A DNA stretch of 64,000 nucleotides from Dyella psychrodurans (GTDB lineage Bacteria > Pseudomonadota > Gammaproteobacteria > Xanthomonadales > Rhodanobacteraceae): positions 62,001 to 126,000 of the forward strand of contig NZ_QRBF01000005.1 in the NCBI RefSeq assembly GCF_003363265.1, in the 5' to 3' direction. Shown here piece after piece: positions 59,251 through 64,000 of the stretch. The notes beneath the pieces are model-generated. The model was given only the letters and a program-made list of their open reading frames with translations. It searched no databases and had not been told where the DNA came from. The position numbers were made by a program, and so were the translations under genes. The stretch's first letter is position 1, and each line of letters starts with the position of its first letter.

Positions 59251-59266
59251 AGCAATCTGCGTGCCA
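59251..59266 (-). promoter_or_regulatory. Consensus sigma-54 (-24/-12) promoter of the exporter operon
   Basis: Read on the minus strand the sequence is TGGCACG-CAGA-TTGCT, matching TGGCACG-N4-TTGCW at all specified positions, with ten bases between the GG and GC dinucleotides. Transcription would start near 59240, about 34 bases before the adaptor ATG at 59206. rpoN and an NtrC-family activator are both in this window. Confidence 0.85.
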
Positions 59267-59332
59267 GCGCGAGGAGCGCGAATTATTGACGACTGATCAA
59301 TGACTTGCCTAAATGGTCGCTTGCGATGCCGC

Positions 59333-59377
59333 TGTCCGCGGACACTTGGCCGGACAAATGGACAGGCCGCGCGGACA
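59333..59377. promoter_or_regulatory. TGTCC/GGACA operator array, putative activator-binding site
   Basis: A perfect 12-bp palindrome TGTCCGCGGACA sits at 59333-59344, followed by three more GGACA half-sites at 59352, 59360 and 59373. Another GGACA lies at 59225. The palindrome centre is about 98 bases upstream of the inferred start of transcription, the usual place for an NtrC-type enhancer. The neighbouring activator gene is the obvious candidate to bind it. Confidence 0.6.
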
Positions 59378-59379
59378 GG

Positions 59380-59949
59380 CTATTTCTGAAGCACGGCCGA
59401 TTCGGCATTCGCGATATGCAGCGCCACGCGGCTTCCGAGCGGCGACAAAGAGGCCGCGGGCACGTAATCCAACACGTAGAGGCCGGCAAAGCGACACAGA
59501 GAGAAACTCACCACCCTGGCGCTGTTGGGCCGAAGCCACTGCCCGGGTCGTCCGGCCGATGGGCCGATGTCCGATTCGTGGGGCGCAGTCACCGCATCCC
59601 ATGCGAGATAGTCGGTATCCGGCAGCAGATGCAGGCGTGCACGCGGGCGACCAAGGCGATCGATGCACTCCCACCATTCGCGCGGGCCGTCGTCGGTCAC
59701 CACGCTGGTGGCGCACAACCAATGCGTATCCAGCAACGGCGCGAACGCGCGTTGTGCCACGAGCAATCCTGGCGGATGCGCTTCGGAGATGACCGCGGAC
59801 GACGTGGCATGCAGGTAGAGCACGACACCCAGATCCGGAAGCGTCCGAAGCAGGCGTTGCGGTGTAATTCGCCGCATGCGTCGCGACAAAATCGTCGGCG
59901 ACACATGACGGCATAGCGGTGTGGAATGAGCGGCCAGCCAGCCGAACAT
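59380..59949 (-). CDS. Conserved hypothetical protein linked to hemP
   Basis: A 189-residue protein that I do not recognise. It has a mixed composition with no signal peptide and includes LGVVLYLHATSSAVISEAHPPG, DDGPREWWECIDRLGRPRARLHLLPDTDYLAWD and FSLCRFAGLYVLDYVPAASL. AGGAGATCGCC upstream of ATG 59949 is a strong ribosome site and supports coding. It follows hemP by 116 bases on the same strand, and downstream of the Fur box, so a role in haem or iron handling is plausible. Competing frames on both strands lack such a site. Confidence 0.6.
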   Translation of the reverse strand: MFGWLAAHSTPLCRHVSPTILSRRMRRITPQRLLRTLPDLGVVLYLHATSSAVISEAHPPGLLVAQRAFAPLLDTHWLCATSVVTDDGPREWWECIDRLGRPRARLHLLPDTDYLAWDAVTAPHESDIGPSAGRPGQWLRPNSARVVSFSLCRFAGLYVLDYVPAASLSPLGSRVALHIANAESAVLQK

Positions 59950-60065
59950 GGCGATCTCCTGAGTGAAGACCCGGCTGGCATGAAGTGCGCGCTGGCAACA
60001 GGTGTGGATTATTCAACACGCCCTACCCTGTGCAAGGAAGAGCGACGCGTCGAACAAGCGACGGA

Positions 60066-60266
60066 TTACTTGGTGAGGATCAACTTGCCGTTGCGCGTAA
60101 GGCGCAGGTGGTACTCGCTGCCCAGATGCTGGATCACCAGCTCGCGCTCGCCCGCCAGCAGGCGCTGGCTGGAGATGCGCCGCACGGGAGTCACGGGGAC
60201 CGTGTCCGTCGTCGGGAGCATGGGCGGAGGCGTGGGGCGGGAAAGGGTTAGCGTGCTGGCGGACAT
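60066..60266 (-). CDS. hemP: Hemin uptake protein HemP
   Basis: A 66-residue protein whose second half carries the HemP core [19 protein letters not shown] followed by [18 protein letters not shown]. HemP is a small, iron-regulated protein usually found with haem-uptake receptors; in Burkholderia-type bacteria it acts as a regulator of haem uptake. The first 28 residues are Pro/Thr-rich and variable. A Fur-box-like site lies about 33 bases upstream of the ATG. Confidence 0.88.
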   Translation of the reverse strand: MSASTLTLSRPTPPPMLPTTDTVPVTPVRRISSQRLLAGERELVIQHLGSEYHLRLTRNGKLILTK

Positions 60267-60298
60267 GACTCAGCTCCATCGTCGGGTGACGATCAAAT

Positions 60299-60317
60299 GA
60301 TAATAATTCTCATTTAA
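60299..60317 (-). promoter_or_regulatory. Fur-box-like operator upstream of hemP
   Basis: GATAATAATTCTCATTTAA matches the 19-bp consensus GATAATGATAATCATTATC at 13 positions by eye, within a wider inverted repeat AAATGA-N9-TCATTT (60295-60315). The AT-rich site stands out from GC-rich surroundings and lies directly before hemP, as expected for iron repression. Confidence 0.75.
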
Positions 60318-60369
60318 TAGTCAAGCCGCCTGATCCGGGCGCTTGTCGCCCGGTGGAGGCCGGGTCCGG

Positions 60370-61338
60370 CTAGGCAAACATCCGCTCCAACCGCTCCTTC
60401 AGGGCGAGGTCGAAGCGCGGCAGCACGTCCAGTGCGGCGAGGTTCTGCTCCAGCTGCTCTTTTCGACTGGCCCCCAGCAACACCGTGGAAACATGGGGAT
60501 TGGTCAGGCACCACGCGATGGCAAGCTGTGCGGGCGTCGCGCCCAGTTCCGCGGCGATGGCAGGCAACTCCTTCACCTTGTCCACGCGCTCGCCGCTTTC
60601 GCCCAGCACCATGTCCCGCAACCATTCGTACCCCGGTTGCGTCAGGCGCGAGCCTTGCGGCACGCCCTGGTTGTATTTGCCGCTCAGCAAACCGGATGCG
60701 AGCGGCGACCAGATGGTGGTGCCCATCCCATAGCTTGCGTACAGCGGTGCGTACTCCTGCTCCACACGTTCGCGATGCAGCAGGTTGTACTGCGGTTGCT
60801 CGACCACCGGCGCATACATGTGCATGGCCTGCGCGATGCGATGCGCCTCGTGGATCGCGGCGGCGGACCATTCGCTTGTTCCCCAGTACAGCACCTTGCC
60901 CTGGCGGATCAGCGTATCCATCGCGGCGACCGTTTCCTCGATCGGCGTGTCAGGATCGGGGCGGTGACAAAAATAAAGATCCAGATGCCCCACGCGCAGA
61001 CGTTCCAGCGCCTGATGACAGGCTTCGATCACATGCTTGCGCGACAAACCACGCTGCGTGGGACGCGGTTTCTCCGCTGCGCCGAAATACACCTTGCTCG
61101 AGACGCAATAGCTGTCGCGCGGAAAGCGCAGGTCCGCCAGCACATCGCCCATCAGGCGTTCGGCTTCGCCGTGATTGTAGGTTTCCGCGTTGTCGAAGAA
61201 ATTGACCCCGCGATCCCAGGCCAATGCCAGCAATTCGCGCGCCTCCGAGCGTCCGACCTGCCGCCCGAAGGTGACCCACGCGCCGAAGGAAAGTGCAGAC
61301 AGCTGCAAGCCGGTGCGGCCAAGGCGACGGTATTGCAT
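60370..61338 (-). CDS. Aldo/keto reductase (KCNAB/YghZ-like)
   Basis: A 322-residue NADPH-dependent aldo/keto reductase of the potassium-channel-beta subgroup. The catalytic tetrad region is seen: FFDNAETYNHGEAERLMG (Asp, Tyr), the Lys in YCVSSKVYF, and the His in LDLYFCHRPD. The nucleotide-binding end shows VLLGASRKEQLEQNLAAL. The physiological substrate is unknown. GGGAGATTTTC gives a good ribosome site at ATG 61338. It lies upstream of hemP but a separate iron-controlled promoter lies between them. Confidence 0.92.
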   Translation of the reverse strand: MQYRRLGRTGLQLSALSFGAWVTFGRQVGRSEARELLALAWDRGVNFFDNAETYNHGEAERLMGDVLADLRFPRDSYCVSSKVYFGAAEKPRPTQRGLSRKHVIEACHQALERLRVGHLDLYFCHRPDPDTPIEETVAAMDTLIRQGKVLYWGTSEWSAAAIHEAHRIAQAMHMYAPVVEQPQYNLLHRERVEQEYAPLYASYGMGTTIWSPLASGLLSGKYNQGVPQGSRLTQPGYEWLRDMVLGESGERVDKVKELPAIAAELGATPAQLAIAWCLTNPHVSTVLLGASRKEQLEQNLAALDVLPRFDLALKERLERMFA

Positions 61339-61562
61339 GAAAATCTCCCGATGGTAAGCAAGTCCCGGATACCTGCGTCGCGCACCGATCCTTTCTCCGG
61401 CGAATGCGCAAGCAGGTTTATCCGCAAAGGCTACTACCAGTACAACAGCAACATGTCACAAATTCGTGCATGGCCCGCAACCATAATTCCCCGTGGCGGC
61501 CCAAGCAGGATGCGCGACAAGTCGAATGCCGCATTGGCGCACGGCCCATGAAGCGACAGAGG

Positions 61563-62375
61563 TTACTCGGGCTTGAAATCTTCGATGACGCTATCGAGCG
61601 TGCTGTCGGGGCTCTTGACCTGCAGCAATAGCGCTATCCGGTATTTATCGAGATAGGCGAATGTCACTTTATTGGTCACGCCGCCATTTTCATCGATGAT
61701 CTGGCACTCGAGTTCCAGCGCCTGCCCTTCGATCGCCGGATTGATTTGCGACGCGGCGTAACGCTTGCCGGCATCGCAGACAACCTGTCCGGGATCCGTG
61801 GAGATTTCTTTTCCGGCCACGCCATAGAAGTACGTGAAATTCATATGGCCATCGGTCTGCGTATCGAAACGCACGACCTTGCGCGCCTCCATCACAGGGG
61901 GAAGCGCGGACGCATTGGAGGAAATGCTCTGCGTCAGGAACGGAAAATAGCCGCGATACGTCAGCTCCAGGCGTGTCGCGCGTTCCCCTTTGTTCGTCTG
62001 CATGAGCTCCATGCGACGCACAAGGCCCTGGCCTGCGTTTTCGAACGTGACCTCAGAGGTGTACGTGGATGGCGAACCCTGGCCAGGCTGGATCGGGGTC
62101 ATCTGATCGCGCGTGTGCACGACGATCTTGCCAAACGGAACCGGTGCGAGCTTGGCACGCACGACGGCGGCTTTCGCTTCAGGACTAAGTGCATCCGTGC
62201 TGAAGTGTTGCGCGAAGTAACTGGAGTGATCGGGTGATCCACCGTTCGGCGGCGCGGAAGCGCCCGATTGGCTCACTGACTGATAGCCGATCACCGTACC
62301 GGCGTATCCGCCCACCAGCGCCCAGATCAGAACCCACATGTAACGCTTTTTGTTCGCCGCAACTGCAACAGCCAT
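61563..62375 (-). CDS. Hypothetical membrane-anchored protein
   Basis: A 270-residue protein with one helix near the N-terminus (YMWVLIWALVGGYAGTVIGYQ) and a mainly beta, presumably periplasmic remainder (GKIVVHTRDQMTPIQPGQGS; LEVTFENA-like strands; YRIALLLQVKSPDS). Two Cys (QVVCDAGKRY and LECQIIDEN) might pair. No family recognised. ATG 62375 is chosen over GTG 62393 because AGAGGG lies about 6-10 bases upstream. Confidence 0.6.
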   Translation of the reverse strand: MAVAVAANKKRYMWVLIWALVGGYAGTVIGYQSVSQSGASAPPNGGSPDHSSYFAQHFSTDALSPEAKAAVVRAKLAPVPFGKIVVHTRDQMTPIQPGQGSPSTYTSEVTFENAGQGLVRRMELMQTNKGERATRLELTYRGYFPFLTQSISSNASALPPVMEARKVVRFDTQTDGHMNFTYFYGVAGKEISTDPGQVVCDAGKRYAASQINPAIEGQALELECQIIDENGGVTNKVTFAYLDKYRIALLLQVKSPDSTLDSVIEDFKPE

Positions 62376-62386
62376 TGCCTGCCCTC

Positions 62387-62408
62387 TGGTCACTGGATTC
62401 GAACCCGC
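62387..62408 (-). other. tRNA 3'-end-like fragment
   Basis: On the minus strand the text GCGGGTTCGAATCCAGTGACCA resembles a T-arm plus acceptor end with CCA. There is no D-arm, anticodon arm or matching 5' acceptor strand in the preceding 76 bases, so this is not a functional tRNA gene. It may be chance or a relic of tRNA-targeted integration. Confidence 0.2.
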
Positions 62409-62489
62409 AGATTACCGCAGATCGACAAAGGCGAACGAGACGATCTCGCCCCGCCGTGAACGGGAAAAAGCACGTATTCAGTTGGGTCG

Positions 62490-63008
62490 CTAGACGATGA
62501 TCGCGTGGCGCTGCAACGCGCTCATCAGCAACCACAAAACGATCGCGGCAATCGCACCCGCAAGAACATCATCCAGCATCACGCCTAGCCCGTCTTTTAC
62601 GTGACGGTCCAGCCAACGAATCGGCCAAGGCTTCAACACGTCGAAAAAACGGAACAGAACGAAAGCTGCGACCACGATCCACCATGGCGCAAGAAGCGCG
62701 GGAAGCAACGCGATCCATTGGCCGACGAATTCATCCCAGACAAGGCTGCGGTGATCGTCCACGCCCAGGGATCGTCCCGCGATGTCGCAAGCTATTACGC
62801 CGATCACGAAGCCGATAACGATCACGAGCACATTGATCGGCAATGACAAATGGCGCAGCAACAGCCATGGCAGAATCGCCGCGAGTGATCCAAAGGTGCC
62901 TTGTGCGACAGGAGCGAGACCCGAGCCGAAACCGCAGGCCAACCAGCCCGCTGGCGTGGACAGCAAGGCGTGCCGTTGCTCGGAGGTAAGTGTCTTGCGA
63001 TCGCTCAT
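62490..63008 (-). CDS. pgpA: Phosphatidylglycerophosphatase A
   Basis: A 172-residue membrane phosphatase that converts phosphatidylglycerophosphate to phosphatidylglycerol. Family motifs are FGSGLAPVAQGTFGSLAAI near the N-terminus, then VDDHRSLVWDEFVGQWIALL and FRFFDVLKPWPIRWLDRHVKDGLGVMLDDVLAG, with about four membrane helices. It overlaps the thiL stop by 4 bases, and the thiL-pgpA order is widely conserved. Confidence 0.95.
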   Translation of the reverse strand: MSDRKTLTSEQRHALLSTPAGWLACGFGSGLAPVAQGTFGSLAAILPWLLLRHLSLPINVLVIVIGFVIGVIACDIAGRSLGVDDHRSLVWDEFVGQWIALLPALLAPWWIVVAAFVLFRFFDVLKPWPIRWLDRHVKDGLGVMLDDVLAGAIAAIVLWLLMSALQRHAIIV

Positions 63009-63964
63009 GTGCCGAAATGATCCCAGCCGCGATGTTCGAATGCCAGCCGTTGGCCGTCGGCACCGTGCACTTCGACGCCGCTGCCTTCGACGATGCGGCC
63101 GATCTTGGTGGCACCGCAGCCTAGTCTGGCAAGGTCGGCCTGTACCGTGGCGACATGCTTCGCGGGAACGGTGAAGCACAGCTCGTAGTCGTCGCCGCCG
63201 CTCAATGCAAGATCGCGTGATGCCTGCTCGCCGAAGAGATCGAGCAACGCCGAGGAACGTGGCAGCAACGACGCGTCGATCTCCGCTCCCACGCGACTCG
63301 CTGCGCAGATATGCCCCATGTCGGCAAGCAGGCCGTCGGAGATATCGATGCATGCGTTGGCGTTTCCACGCAACGCAAGGCCCGCAGCGACGCGCGGCGT
63401 CGGACGATTGAGGCGTTCGATCAGATACGTCGCGCGGGCATCAGCGCCTGCAGCTTCTTGCACAAGCTTGAGGCCCGCCGCGGCATCACCGAGCGTGCCG
63501 GTAACGCAGATTGCATCGCCAATCTGTGCACCTGCACGGAGCAACGCTTGACCTGGCGGCACGAAACCGTGGACGGCAACGCTGAGCGTGAGCGCACCGC
63601 GCGTCGTGTCGCCACCGACCAGTGCAAGCCGATACGGCTGCGCCAATTGCGCAAAGCCGGCAGCCAGTCCTTCGATGAAGGCAACGTCGGCATTCGGCAA
63701 GGTGAGTGCCAGCAACGCCCAGGCAGGCGTGGCACCCATCGCCGCAAGATCGGACAGATTTACCGCCAGCGATTTCCAACCGATATCCGCGGCAGCGGTA
63801 CCATGCGGAAAATGCACGCCGTCGACCAGCGTGTCGATCGCAACGACCAGTTCCTGCCCTGCCGGCACACCGAGCAACGCGGCATCGTCACCGATACCCA
63901 GATGCACATCATCGCGCGCTTGCGCAGTGAGTTCGCGGATACGGTCGATGAGGGAAAATTCCAT
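63005..63964 (-). CDS. thiL: Thiamine-monophosphate kinase ThiL
   Basis: A 319-residue ATP-dependent kinase that makes thiamine diphosphate from the monophosphate. It is related to PurM/AIR synthetases. Motifs are LGIGDDAALLGVPAGQELVVAIDTLVDGVHF, LSDLAAMGATPAWALLALTL, LVGGDTTRG, and DISDGLLADMGHICAAS. The length matches ThiL. It starts 36 bases from the window edge, so upstream regulation is not visible; no thiamine riboswitch can be seen in what remains. Confidence 0.96.
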   Translation of the reverse strand: MEFSLIDRIRELTAQARDDVHLGIGDDAALLGVPAGQELVVAIDTLVDGVHFPHGTAAADIGWKSLAVNLSDLAAMGATPAWALLALTLPNADVAFIEGLAAGFAQLAQPYRLALVGGDTTRGALTLSVAVHGFVPPGQALLRAGAQIGDAICVTGTLGDAAAGLKLVQEAAGADARATYLIERLNRPTPRVAAGLALRGNANACIDISDGLLADMGHICAASRVGAEIDASLLPRSSALLDLFGEQASRDLALSGGDDYELCFTVPAKHVATVQADLARLGCGATKIGRIVEGSGVEVHGADGQRLAFEHRGWDHFGT

Positions 63965-64000
63965 GGGACCGGTTTACTCCCTCTTCTCTTTCTGACCAAT

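Noticed and set aside
59305-59916. Plus-strand frames opposite the 189-codon hemP-linked gene
   Set aside because: They lack ribosome sites and overlap the operator array of the exporter promoter; the minus-strand frame has a strong AGGAGA site.

Overview
The window looks like chromosome from a GC-rich gammaproteobacterium of the order Xanthomonadales, most likely Rhodanobacteraceae (Dyella, Luteibacter or Rhodanobacter type). This is inferred from gene order (hda-perM-pgsA-like-DUF2066 divergent from purMN; kdsD-kdsC-lptCAB-rpoN-hpf-hprK-rapZ followed by a PTS block) and from protein style; no database search was possible.

Left part (1-30 kb) is mostly housekeeping. It holds replication control (hda), purine synthesis (purM, purN), envelope synthesis (murA, kdsD, kdsC, lptC, lptA, lptB), sigma-54 (rpoN), ribosome hibernation (hpf), a regulatory PTS (hprK, rapZ, an EIIA-Man-like protein, HPr, EI), a LysR/YeiH divergent pair, tsaB, valS, rimI with a holD-like gene, pssA, proS and an H-NS-like gene. 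A 266-bp foldback element with 32-bp perfect terminal inverted repeats abuts the stop codon of a DUF3108 gene at 6191.

Middle (30-38 kb) is more accessory. It holds a MASE1-like membrane protein with a degenerate kinase tail, a small Sec-exported RHS-core protein with a C-terminal nuclease-like toxin domain and an overlapping presumed immunity gene, then a ThrE-type exporter, NfeD and a stomatin/QmcA protein.

The most striking region is 37.2-59.4 kb, all on the minus strand. In transcription order it reads: a consensus sigma-54 promoter with an upstream TGTCC/GGACA operator array; a periplasmic adaptor (MacA/HlyD type); one MacB/LolD-type ATPase; twelve intact FtsX/MacB-type permease genes arranged as six tandem pairs of two different subtypes (called B and A here); an exported S33 proline-iminopeptidase-like hydrolase; an NtrC-family sigma-54 activator; and its NtrY-like sensor kinase. 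All six B subunits share a periplasmic cysteine pair that A subunits lack. The pairs fall into two sets of three, implying stepwise duplication. I propose a sigma-54-controlled exporter in which one ATPase and one adaptor serve several alternative A/B permease heterodimers; the substrate is unknown, but the co-located exported peptidase suggests peptides.

Right end (59.4-64 kb) holds a Fur-box-preceded hemP with a downstream hypothetical gene, an aldo/keto reductase, an unknown membrane-anchored protein, and an overlapping pgpA-thiL pair.
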